Positions 1 to 7,832 of a stretch of 34,441 bases of DNA are shown here, one piece after another. How positions within the stretch are numbered: the stretch's first letter is position 1; each line of letters begins with the position of its first letter. Position numbers and translations under genes: made by a program. Source of the DNA: a bacterium. GTDB lineage: Bacteria > UBA10199 > DSSB01. The notes under the pieces are model-generated. The model ran no database searches and was not told the DNA's origin. It saw only the letters and a list, made by a program, of their open reading frames with translations. The stretch is taken from the NCBI GenBank assembly GCA_035281585.1, contig DATEDP010000035.1:1-34441 (forward strand), in the 5' to 3' direction.

Positions 1-4
1 CTTG

Positions 5-25
5 CCCCCCTTTTTCAAAGGGGGG
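5..25. repeat. Family A palindromic repeat, single hairpin
   Basis: A perfect hairpin with a 9-bp stem, CCCCCCTTT / AAAGGGGGG, and a 3-base loop. The same hairpin occurs in paired form near 15705-15828, 20704-20820 and 26577-26671. Only one arm is visible here because the window begins at base 1. It could be half of a paired element or the terminator of a gene to the left. Confidence 0.85.
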
Positions 26-69
26 TGAAGCATTTTCCAGCACCGCCGAATATGTATTCTAAAAAATGA

Positions 70-86
70 CTAAATTTTAAATTTAG
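70..86. promoter_or_regulatory. Perfect AT-rich palindrome, possible operator
   Basis: CTAAATTTTAAATTTAG is a perfect 17-bp palindrome about 95 bp before the regulator gene. ATTCTAAA at 56-63 also matches the complement of TTTAGAAT at 82-89, so two nested inverted repeats share a right arm. Bases 50-160 are overwhelmingly A+T in a GC-rich window. It is a plausible binding site for the adjacent regulator or another dimeric protein. That role is inferred from position only. Confidence 0.4.
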
Positions 87-136
87 AATAGTTAACTTAT
101 TGTAATAACTTTATTTTACTACAAAAATTGTATTCT

Positions 137-142
137 TATAAT
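137..142 (+). promoter_or_regulatory. Candidate -10 box of the regulator operon
   Basis: TATAAT matches the sigma-70 -10 consensus exactly. It lies 23 bases before the chosen TTG start, so a transcript would have a leader of roughly 15 bases. No good -35 box sits at the expected distance; TTTTAC at 114-119 is a poor match. In such an AT-rich stretch a chance match is possible. Confidence 0.4.
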
Positions 143-164
143 ATCATAATTTTAAAAAACTACC

Positions 165-1019
165 TTGGCCTCCGCGCCCAAGGGTGCTAAGCCATTCCAT
201 GTGGAGCGGATTTATTCCTATCTCGACTACCGACAGTTCCTGCGCGATCGCTTTCGCCGCCTCAAGCGGTCGACCCGGGCCACCCACCGCTCGCTGTCGA
301 AGAAAGCGGGCTTCGCTTCACCGAACTTTCTCAAGCTGGTGATGGAGGGCGAGCGGAATTTGAGCGAACGCAGCATCCCCCAGATCGCCGCCGCCTTCGA
401 GCTGAACGAGCGCGAGCGCGAATTCTTCGCCGCCCTGGTCCGCTTCAACCAGGCCAAGGAATTGGAAGAGAAAGAAGCTCTCTACCAAGAGCTCAAGCTT
501 CGCCGCCCCGACCTTTCGTTGAAACGCCTGGAGCATTCCCAATTCGAGTACCTCAAGGATTGGCACACCGTCGCGATCCGAGAAATGGTGGCGCTCGAAG
601 GCTTTCGGGAAGATCCCGAGTGGATCGCCGAGCGGCTTGGCGGCCGAGTTCGGCCGGCCCAAGTCAAGCGGGCCCTGAAACTGCTGAACCGGTTGGGACT
701 GCTCGGCCGCGACGCCGAAGGCCGTTTGGCTCCGAACCAAGCCCCGCTCAGCTCCGGCGACGAGGTCAGCTCGCTCGCCGCCTACCGCTTTCACCAAGGC
801 ATGCTCGAGCAGGCCAAGCGGGCCCTGCGCGAAACGCCGCCCGAGCTGCGCGACATTTCCTCGGTGACCTTGGCTATCGACGCCGACGCCCTTCAAAAGG
901 TGAAGCGTAAGATTCAAGCTTTCCGCAAGGAGATCCTCAGCCTGTCGGAAGGACAGGGAAAGGCCGAGGCCATCTACCAAATGAATATCCAGCTCTTCAA
1001 TCTGACGGAGGCCCCATGA
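165..1019 (+). CDS. TIGR02147 family protein, probable regulator
   Basis: This 284-residue protein matches the TIGR02147 family, known mainly from Fibrobacter and Bdellovibrio-type bacteria and thought to be regulatory. The N-terminal signature YLDYRQFLRDRF is at residues 19-30. A helix-turn-helix-like stretch follows at about 44-70 (KKAGFASPNFLKLV, then NLSE), and then the conserved LVRFNQAK at 91-98. The C-terminal half has a winged-helix-like segment and a long helix. The start is TTG because an in-frame stop lies at 153-155; no clear Shine-Dalgarno precedes it, and GTG at 201 is an alternative. It overlaps the next gene by four bases (ATGA). The family assignment is firm, but the exact role (repressor or activator of the lipoprotein genes downstream) is inferred. 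Confidence 0.85.
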   Translation: MASAPKGAKPFHVERIYSYLDYRQFLRDRFRRLKRSTRATHRSLSKKAGFASPNFLKLVMEGERNLSERSIPQIAAAFELNEREREFFAALVRFNQAKELEEKEALYQELKLRRPDLSLKRLEHSQFEYLKDWHTVAIREMVALEGFREDPEWIAERLGGRVRPAQVKRALKLLNRLGLLGRDAEGRLAPNQAPLSSGDEVSSLAAYRFHQGMLEQAKRALRETPPELRDISSVTLAIDADALQKVKRKIQAFRKEILSLSEGQGKAEAIYQMNIQLFNLTEAP

Positions 1020-1249
1020 AGCGCCGCCTCGCCAGGATCTTGAGACTTGTTCTTCTATTATCAACCGCCCTTGTCATGCTCCAAGCCTGCGGCCACGGCG
1101 GAACCGAGGTCGGGAATCCGCCGGCTCCTCAAGCTCCAAGCGATAGCGATGGCGGCGGCCCGACGCTCCACCCGGATCAGGGCGAGACTTCTCCGACACC
1201 TTCGCCCGATGCCAACCTGAATCTAGACGAAATGGAGGCCGAAATATGA
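1016..1249 (+). CDS. Small lipoprotein with GGTEVGNP motif
   Basis: A 77-residue protein. It has a basic N-terminus, a hydrophobic segment at residues 9-22 and the lipobox LQAC with Cys25 as the expected lipidated residue. HGGTEVGNPP follows at once, then a Pro/Ser/Asp/Gly-rich stretch with no fold visible. A strong GGAGG lies 5 bases before the ATG. The start overlaps the regulator's stop and the stop overlaps the start of the next gene (both ATGA), so the three genes are translationally coupled. From memory, short G-[ST]-E-[TV]-GNP motifs after the lipobox recur beside TIGR02147 genes in related bacteria; I could not check this. The function is unknown. It may be a spacer or partner of the larger lipoprotein. 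Confidence 0.75.
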   Translation: MKRRLARILRLVLLLSTALVMLQACGHGGTEVGNPPAPQAPSDSDGGGPTLHPDQGETSPTPSPDANLNLDEMEAEI

Positions 1250-3117
1250 AAATCCGCATCGTCCTGTCCTTGTGCTGCCTTTCACTCGCCGCCTGCTCGG
1301 GCGGCTCGAGCTCGGCCCCGCCCAGCAAAGTTTTGGGACGCTTTCAAAAGGCCGCCAATTGCGACGAAGTGAAATCCTACGTCCAAGACTACGTCGATCG
1401 GGCCCAAGAGTTTGCCGACCGAACCGTTCCGGTCGCCCCACCGGTGCTCGAAGGGCCGACGCCCGGCACCGAACCGAGTCCCGACAGCGGCGAAGACGGA
1501 GTGGCCTCTCCGAGCGGCGGCACCGTCATCCAAAGCGATCTCGCTTTCACCGACGTCGATCGCGGTCTCTTCTTCGTCTTTTCGGCCAATAATCTAAAAA
1601 TCCTCAAGGCCTCGCCGGCCGCCGAGGCCCAGGTCCTGAGCGAGGTCGAGCTCGGCTTTCCGCCGCAGGAGTTGGTCAGCCTTAAGGTCGGAGCCAGGCG
1701 CTATGCCGTGATTTTCGGCGGCCAGGGTTATTTCGGGATCGGCCCGATGCCGGCGGCGGCCGAGAGCACGATCGCGCCGCTCAACGAGGAAAGCATCCTG
1801 GCGGTCTACGACGTCAGCAATCCAGCCTCTCCCACCAAGCTGCTCCAGGAAACGGCGCCGGGCCGCTTCCTCGAAGCCCGAGCCCTGGTCGAAGGCGGCA
1901 AGGTCGCCTGGGTCAGCGAGCGTTGGCTCTATCTCGGCGAGGGCGTCGAAGATGCCGATCTCTTTCCCCAAAAGACCTCGCTGCGCGACGGCGGGACCAA
2001 TCAGCTGCCGCTGAGCGCTTGCCAAAATACCCTGCTCTATCAAAACGAAAGCCTCAACCCGGACTATGCGCCCTACTCGCTCACCGCGACGACGATTTCC
2101 CTGCTCGACCTCAACCAGGCCTTGCTGCCGGTCGTTTCCCAAGCCGTCTTGAGCCCGGCTTGGCGGACCTTGATCGCTGCCAACGGCGATCATTTGATGC
2201 TCGCGCAAAACGTCGACGGAGCCGAGCGCAGCGACACCGAGGTCTACCGCTTCGATCTCGGCGGCGAAACGCCGCTGGCTTTCCTCGATGCCGCCCAAGT
2301 GCCGGGCAACATTCTCAATCAATTCTTCATCGACGAACGGGAGGGCGTCCTGCGGGTTTTCCACCACGTCGCCCCGTCCTTCGGCTCTTGCCCCGAGTGC
2401 CCCGTCGCCGCCGAGCCCGCCGCCGCCCTCAAGGCCCAAGCCACCGATCCGAATCTAGCGACCGGCAACTACCTCAGCACTTATCGCGGCGGAAGCCTGC
2501 TCGGCCGCAGCGGCCCCTTCGAGGAGGACGAAGTGCCCTATGCCGCTCGCTTCCTCGGCCGCTTCGCCTGCGTCGTGACCTTTATCCAAATCGATCCGCT
2601 CACTTGCTTCGACCTGCAAGACCCGGCCAAGCCGGCCAAGCTGGGCGAGCTCGAGATCGAAGGCGTCTCCTTCCACTTGGAAGATCTCGGCCAGGGCTTC
2701 CTGCTCGGGATCGGCCGGGGCGGCGCCGGCGGAGTGGTCGCCAACCTCTTCGACGTCAGCGAGCCCAGCCAGCCGCAATTGGCCAAGCAGTTGGCGCTGA
2801 ACCCCGGCGGCGGGACCTCCTTCAGCGAGGTCTTTTACGATCCGCGCGCCCTGGGCAAGGATCAGGAGCTGCGAAACTTCTCGGTGCCGACGGATGACGC
2901 GGCCGGCTCCAAGCTCGCCCTCTTCTCGGTCGACCTGGCCACCCGAAACCTGCAACCGGAAGGGGAATTGCTGAAGCCCTTCAGCGATACCTCCTACGAC
3001 GCTTTCCGGCGGGCTTACTTTTTCGCCGACAGCCTGGCGACTCTCAGCTTCCAAAAGGCCGAAATCTTTTCCCGCAGCCCCTTGAGCCCGGTTTTTTCCT
3101 TGCCGCTGGAAAACTGA
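1246..3117 (+). CDS. Beta-propeller-like secreted lipoprotein
   Basis: A 623-residue protein with a lipoprotein signal peptide (lipobox LAAC, Cys17). A low-complexity Ser/Pro/Gly linker reaches to about residue 90. The rest consists of repeated strand-rich units of the type 'value displayed, label, comparison' (VYDVSNPASPTKLLQE, FDLQDPAKPAKLGELE, LFDVSEPSQPQLAKQL). These resemble the LVIVP and Beta_propel families, in which each blade carries a DVSdPa.P motif. At least three such motifs are visible, at about residues 187, 463 and 503. It probably sits on the outer membrane or surface. GGAGG lies 7 bases before the ATG, which overlaps the stop of the small lipoprotein gene. A CPECP pair near residue 385 could bind metal or form a disulphide. 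No ligand can be named. Confidence 0.7.
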   Translation: MKIRIVLSLCCLSLAACSGGSSSAPPSKVLGRFQKAANCDEVKSYVQDYVDRAQEFADRTVPVAPPVLEGPTPGTEPSPDSGEDGVASPSGGTVIQSDLAFTDVDRGLFFVFSANNLKILKASPAAEAQVLSEVELGFPPQELVSLKVGARRYAVIFGGQGYFGIGPMPAAAESTIAPLNEESILAVYDVSNPASPTKLLQETAPGRFLEARALVEGGKVAWVSERWLYLGEGVEDADLFPQKTSLRDGGTNQLPLSACQNTLLYQNESLNPDYAPYSLTATTISLLDLNQALLPVVSQAVLSPAWRTLIAANGDHLMLAQNVDGAERSDTEVYRFDLGGETPLAFLDAAQVPGNILNQFFIDEREGVLRVFHHVAPSFGSCPECPVAAEPAAALKAQATDPNLATGNYLSTYRGGSLLGRSGPFEEDEVPYAARFLGRFACVVTFIQIDPLTCFDLQDPAKPAKLGELEIEGVSFHLEDLGQGFLLGIGRGGAGGVVANLFDVSEPSQPQLAKQLALNPGGGTSFSEVFYDPRALGKDQELRNFSVPTDDAAGSKLALFSVDLATRNLQPEGELLKPFSDTSYDAFRRAYFFADSLATLSFQKAEIFSRSPLSPVFSLPLEN

Positions 3118-3140
3118 ATTAGAAAATGTGAGTGCACCTC

Positions 3141-3183
3141 GGTGGCGGTCAGCTCCTTGGGAGCGAGCCGCCACCTTTTTTTC
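3141..3183 (+). terminator. Rho-independent terminator of the lipoprotein operon
   Basis: GGTGGCGG pairs perfectly with CCGCCACC. Inside it a second stem, GCTCC / GGAGC, closes a 3-base loop, and a run of seven T follows directly. It lies 23 bases after the lipoprotein stop. Confidence 0.9.
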
Positions 3184-3314
3184 TAAATTTCAAAGACTTA
3201 GCGCAACTTCCCCTTCCTTTGTCCGAATAATTCTTGTACTCCACAACGCACAAGCCCTCTTCCCGCCACAGGATTGTAGGCGTTTGAAATTTTTAGTCTT
3301 TTTTTGGAGCAGCT

Positions 3315-5522
3315 GTGAGTTCCCGGGTAAGGAACCTCGCCGGTTCAAACAATCGATCGCCGCTTTTGGCGGCTGAAAGCGCTGCGCCCGCTGCGGCCGA
3401 GGTGACTTGGCTGAAGAAGCTGGCGGAATTCTTCGATTCTCCCAGCGAGAAGCGGAATCTTCTGGCGCTCGTTCTCGAGCGCGATCCCGAGTTATTGGGT
3501 CAAGGCCTGCTTTCCTTCGCGGCCCGGCAGACCGAGCGCGCTCCCCTCGCCACTTTCGAAATTTATCGACGGATTGCCGACACTCCCGAATTTTACGGCG
3601 AGGCTTTGGCTAAAATCGCCCATCGCCGCGCCGAGGCTTTGGCAGGCCGGGGAACTTTCGGCGAACGGAGCGAGCTCTTCTTGAATCGCTTCGTCCAGCA
3701 AGCCCTCGATCCCGTCACCTTGGCCAGCATGGTCGTGGCCGGCGGAGCGTTTCAAGGTTTGCGTCTGGCCTCGCTCAGCCGCCTGCTGGCCGCCGATGCC
3801 GGCGCCCTCACCCGGGGATGGGGCGCTCGGGGAATTTCCTTCGGTCTGGCTTTCGCCGCCGAGGCTCCGGCTTTCACCGCGGCCCAACATGGAATCAACA
3901 CGCTGGTCGGCCGGCAAGCCGGCGCGGTTTCCCTCGGCCAAGAGCTGGCTTCGGGATACCTCATGCTGGGTGGCTTGCGGCTGAGCGCCAGCGCCGGCGC
4001 CGCCCTTTGGCGCCAGCTCGGCCCGGCGAATGTGGCCGCGAACGGTTTCCAACGGAACCTCTTTCAGCAAGGCGCCCAATTCGCCGGCATCACCGCCGCC
4101 CATTGGGCCGAGGAACGGCTCGGCCACGGTCCCGGCCGCAACGGCGAGGCCTTGCTGGCCGATTCGCTCGCCACCCTCCTCCTCTTCAATGCTGCGGGCC
4201 GTCTGCTGCATGGCTTGGGCGGCGACCGGCTCACCAAGAAATTGGAATTGCGAACTAGAGCGCTCGAAATGGCGCCGCCATCGCGACTGCCGACCGAGGC
4301 CGGATCGCTTTTGGGGCCGACCCTGGCGCCGGCGGCCGACGGTCAAGGCTGGTTGCAATCGCTGTCCGAAAGCAGGTCGGAGCCGAACGGCCCCTTAAGG
4401 CCGACGGTTCTCCTCACCACCGGCAGCGGCTCCTCCCGGCCGGAATCGAAGCCGATCACCCGCAATCCCGATCTTTATGCTCGGGTCCGGGCGGCCATGG
4501 GCGAAGCCGAGTTCAATATCTACCGCCTCTATAACGAAATTAATTCAGGCTGGCCGGCTTGGCCCGAGGTCGCCTTGAATTCCACCAACCTGGTCCTGGA
4601 CAATTGCAGGGCCGACTTAACACGCCTGCCGATGGACCATCTTCCGACCCTGGAAAAATTGATCGCCAATCTTGAGCAAGTCCGAACCAACCTCGAATTG
4701 ATCCGGAATTCCTGGGACCCGGGCCCGCTGGACCGGAACGCCCGGGACTTGCTCGGCCATATTTACCGGGTTCCCAACCGGATGGTGAACTACATCAATG
4801 ACGGAAAACTGGAGACCTTGAGGGCCGTGAACCACAGCGCCATCGAGGCGAACCAATTCTTCAACCGTCAACTCGCTCCATTCTATATCGTCAATCGCGA
4901 CAGCGGCGAAACTTTGCCGCCGCCGGCGCTGAACCAGACCCGTGAAGGCAAGCGGATCATCCGGGCCGCCAAGCGGAGTTGGAAAGAGGACGCGCTGCCC
5001 TTTTACGAATACCTCGACAGCGAGACCCAAGATGTCGACATCGCCCCGACGCCGCTCCGTCGGGTCCTGTTGCTCGGCGAAATTCCCAAAGAGCGTGGAG
5101 CCTTGGCGCTGAACCACGACGTCTCGCTCGACCACGGCGTGCCCCGTCCGGTGCACCGTGAATTGATCTCCGAATCGATGTCGGTAGGCCAATCCAAGCC
5201 GATCCGGCTGCGCAATCCCGATAGCGCGCCCTTCGAATACGTCGAGGCCTTCGACTTTCTCGATGCCGGCGCCTTGCTGACCGAGGCCGGCCAGAGTCGG
5301 CTACGGAGGGATTTTTTTGACAGAATTCAACCCGGCGGAATCGGGTTTTGGATGAGTCGGGATGCCCAGGCGACCGAGTTGGTTGTACAGACCGCGCTGG
5401 ACCATCACATCGCCGACGTCATCCTCGGATCGAGGGGAGCGGACTTGCCCTTGCGCTTGCCCTCCGCGCCCCAAGACTCGAAGACCAACTATGTTTTTTT
5501 CAGGAAATTGCCGTATCCATGA
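3315..5522 (+). CDS. Large protein of unknown function, paralogue 1
   Basis: A 735-residue protein that I do not recognise as a named family. It is a clear paralogue of the next gene. Residues 28-318 align with residues 22-311 of the neighbour with shared blocks such as GDPELLG, GRGxFG, RLLA, GARG, GITAA and FNxAGRLLHGLGG. This half is Gly/Ala-rich, probably helical, with no signal peptide or convincing membrane helix. A variable Pro/Ser linker spans about 320-395, followed by a helical region at 400-570. The last ~155 residues look like a degenerate Rossmann fold of the class I methyltransferase type: strand RRVLLLGE near 582, FEYVEAFDFLD near 640, IQPGGIGFWMSRD near 670 and final strand NYVFFRKLP. 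The usual Gly-rich SAM motif is absent. The GTG start has GGAGC 4 bases upstream. The fold assignment is inference. Confidence 0.7.
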   Translation: MSSRVRNLAGSNNRSPLLAAESAAPAAAEVTWLKKLAEFFDSPSEKRNLLALVLERDPELLGQGLLSFAARQTERAPLATFEIYRRIADTPEFYGEALAKIAHRRAEALAGRGTFGERSELFLNRFVQQALDPVTLASMVVAGGAFQGLRLASLSRLLAADAGALTRGWGARGISFGLAFAAEAPAFTAAQHGINTLVGRQAGAVSLGQELASGYLMLGGLRLSASAGAALWRQLGPANVAANGFQRNLFQQGAQFAGITAAHWAEERLGHGPGRNGEALLADSLATLLLFNAAGRLLHGLGGDRLTKKLELRTRALEMAPPSRLPTEAGSLLGPTLAPAADGQGWLQSLSESRSEPNGPLRPTVLLTTGSGSSRPESKPITRNPDLYARVRAAMGEAEFNIYRLYNEINSGWPAWPEVALNSTNLVLDNCRADLTRLPMDHLPTLEKLIANLEQVRTNLELIRNSWDPGPLDRNARDLLGHIYRVPNRMVNYINDGKLETLRAVNHSAIEANQFFNRQLAPFYIVNRDSGETLPPPALNQTREGKRIIRAAKRSWKEDALPFYEYLDSETQDVDIAPTPLRRVLLLGEIPKERGALALNHDVSLDHGVPRPVHRELISESMSVGQSKPIRLRNPDSAPFEYVEAFDFLDAGALLTEAGQSRLRRDFFDRIQPGGIGFWMSRDAQATELVVQTALDHHIADVILGSRGADLPLRLPSAPQDSKTNYVFFRKLPYP

Positions 5523-5597
5523 TGGATTTCTCTTTTAATTTTTAAGGCTATTGACTAACGGAATCGGGGGTCCGTGGTTAAGAAGTGAGGACAGGAA

Positions 5598-7760
5598 GTG
5601 ACATTCGATTTCAGGCTTTCACGGACGCAGCGGCACTCTTCCGATCAAACCGGAGGACCTTCCGAAGTGCGCGCTTTTCTGCGCGAGCTTTCCAGCAATA
5701 TTTCCGGATCCAGTATCCGCAATGAATTGAACGCCTTGGGATTGGAAGGCGATCCCGAGCTGCTCGGCGCCGGCCTGCGCAACTTCGCCGGCCGCCAAGA
5801 GCAGCATGGCCGCGCTCATATCGCCATGGCCATCTACCAGCAGCTGGCCGGCTCGCCCGACCGCTACGGAGCCCGGGAGTCGCGCCTCGCTGCCGAGCGG
5901 CTTCAAGCCCTGCATGGCCGCGGCAGCTTCGGTGCCCGAGCCGAAATCTTCGCCCAAAATTTTTTCCGTGACGTCAGCGACCCGGCCCTGCTCGCCGGCA
6001 TGGCCTTCGCCGGCGGAGTCTTCCAGGGAGTGCGGGTCGCCTCCTACGGGCGCTTGCTTGCCGGCACCGGCGCTAATTTTGTGAACCGAGGGCTCGGTGC
6101 CCGCGGGCTTTCCTGGGGCCTGGCCGTTCTCGCCGAGGGCGCGGCTTTCCCCTTGGCCACCCGTTCGGTCGGCGCCTTGATGGGACGCGAGCAAGTATGG
6201 ACCCGCGAGGCTTTGGGTCACGAGCTGGCGGCCTCTTACTTGACGCTCGGCGCTTTGCGCTTGAGCGGCAGCGCCGGCGAGTCGCTTGCCCGCCGCCTCA
6301 ATCCGGCCGGCGGCCTGCTGTCGCGCGGCTTCCAACAAGCTTCGATGTTCACCGGCATCACCGCCGCCACCTGGCTCGAGCAACGAACCGGGCTTCGCGA
6401 AAGAACCGACGGCGCTACTTTGCTCGCGAGCTCGCTTGCCGGCCTGATCCACTTCAATGTCGCCGGCCGGCTGCTCCACGGTCTCGGCGGTGGCGAATTC
6501 ACCCGCCGGCTGCGCTTCCAGCAGGAGCGATTGGAAAATCTCCCGCCGCCACTCGTCGCCATAAGGCCTCTTTATTTGCCGAGCCGAGCTCTGGTCCCGG
6601 CGGGAGCCGAGACGGTCTTCATGAGCGGCATGGATGGCGTGCCCAGCACCCCGCCGCCGCCGCCGGCCAGCGGCGAAGTGCGGACCCGGCGGACTTCCCA
6701 GCCTCCGGCGCCCAGAAACCCCGTCGAGGATTTCACTCAGATCGAAAAATCCCTGGCTCCGCTTTACGACGGACGACAAAGCGGCATGCCTTGGGTCGTG
6801 GAGGCCCGGGACTTGATCGAGCTTTACGGCAAGGCGGTGGACTCGATTCCAGTGGCCCACCCGGCCTCCGACCATCCCAACATCCTGAAGTACTTGCACG
6901 ACATCACCACCGAGTCGAACACCATCCACAGCCTGCTCACCGTGGCCCGGGCCGTCGAGTCCAATCCGGCACTCGACGCGATGGAGCATTCGACCGGCCA
7001 ATTCATCGAGTATTTCTACCGGAGTGCCAATACCTTCATCAATTACCTCAAGGACGCTGGCGTCACGATACCCGAACCTTTGAGCCAACTCCGGACCGCC
7101 CGGTATTGGCTGCAGTACGGCGTCGAGCGGACCGCCGGCGATCCGCCGGTGGCCCAGCACGGTGAAAATTTCCCCTATCATCGGGGCGAGGAAGGCTACG
7201 TCATCACTCGGCCCAACCAGCACGTGATCATCATGGGCGACGAACGTGCCCCCCGCACCTTCGAGCTGATCAGCGAGGGCCATCGAGTCACCCACGTCGA
7301 CTTCGACAGCTCTAAAATGCGAATCACCCAAAATTTAGTGAACATGAAGGTTCAACGGGCCAAAGATTCCGGCCAATGGCGGCTCTCTTTGCCCGAAGGC
7401 GCCGAATTCCATTCCAGCGTCCAAAACGCCGAATTCGCCGATTACGTCGAAGCCTATTTCCCAAAGGTCTTCGAGCAATTGACCGCCCGCTTCGATCCCA
7501 AGCGTTCCGAGCAGCTGCGGGAATTGATCAATTCCAACCTCGCCCTCCGGCTCAATCCCGAAGGCAGCGCCTTCGTCATTACCAACCGCCACGACGCGAT
7601 CGAGGACTTGGCCGAGGTGGTCCGGCAAACTCCCGGTCTCGAGCTTTTGGAGCAACAGATCATCCGTGACCGGATGCCGCTGCGGGCCGGCATGCATGTG
7701 ACCGCGGTTCCCGGCGAAAATCTCTATTCTTGGCTGGTGTTCCGCAAGACCGGCTCGTAG
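5598..7760 (+). CDS. Large protein of unknown function, paralogue 2
   Basis: A 720-residue paralogue of the gene before it, 75 bases downstream on the same strand. The N-terminal half (22-311) is strongly conserved between the two. The linker at 312-370 contains a proline run, and the C-terminal part is much more diverged. Near 541 the strand VIIMGDE followed by ELISEGHRVTHVDFD resembles motifs I and II of a class I methyltransferase, but with the glycines lost. ADYVEAYF near 613, LNPEGSAFVITNRHD near 651 and the last strand SWLVFRK fit beta-4, beta-5 and beta-7 of that fold. Start GTG with GAGG 7 bases upstream. Its TAG stop lies inside the edge of repeat D. No enzymatic activity can be claimed. 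A constant head with a changing tail also resembles polymorphic effector design, but no toxin motif is visible. Confidence 0.7.
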   Translation: MTFDFRLSRTQRHSSDQTGGPSEVRAFLRELSSNISGSSIRNELNALGLEGDPELLGAGLRNFAGRQEQHGRAHIAMAIYQQLAGSPDRYGARESRLAAERLQALHGRGSFGARAEIFAQNFFRDVSDPALLAGMAFAGGVFQGVRVASYGRLLAGTGANFVNRGLGARGLSWGLAVLAEGAAFPLATRSVGALMGREQVWTREALGHELAASYLTLGALRLSGSAGESLARRLNPAGGLLSRGFQQASMFTGITAATWLEQRTGLRERTDGATLLASSLAGLIHFNVAGRLLHGLGGGEFTRRLRFQQERLENLPPPLVAIRPLYLPSRALVPAGAETVFMSGMDGVPSTPPPPPASGEVRTRRTSQPPAPRNPVEDFTQIEKSLAPLYDGRQSGMPWVVEARDLIELYGKAVDSIPVAHPASDHPNILKYLHDITTESNTIHSLLTVARAVESNPALDAMEHSTGQFIEYFYRSANTFINYLKDAGVTIPEPLSQLRTARYWLQYGVERTAGDPPVAQHGENFPYHRGEEGYVITRPNQHVIIMGDERAPRTFELISEGHRVTHVDFDSSKMRITQNLVNMKVQRAKDSGQWRLSLPEGAEFHSSVQNAEFADYVEAYFPKVFEQLTARFDPKRSEQLRELINSNLALRLNPEGSAFVITNRHDAIEDLAEVVRQTPGLELLEQQIIRDRMPLRAGMHVTAVPGENLYSWLVFRKTGS

Positions 7761-7832
7761 GGGCGGGGCTTGCCCCCGCCCGGAGCAGGGACTCGCTTGG
7801 GCCGACCGGGCACCCGTAAGGGGTGCCCCTAC
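7757..7832. repeat. Family D repeat between convergent genes
   Basis: A 76-bp element with terminal inverted repeats GTAGGGGC and GCCCCTAC. It contains two GC-rich hairpins: GGGGCGGG / CCCGCCC-type at 7760-7781 and GGGCACCC / GGGTGCCC-type at 7808-7828. It sits between convergent genes and could terminate transcription both ways. The TAG in each terminus is the stop codon of the adjacent gene (7758-7760 on plus, 7831-7829 on minus). Confidence 0.85.

Noticed and set aside
3128-3376. Small open frame between the terminator and paralogue 1
   Set aside because: It crosses the terminator hairpin, has no ribosome-binding site and overlaps the GTG start of the larger gene.
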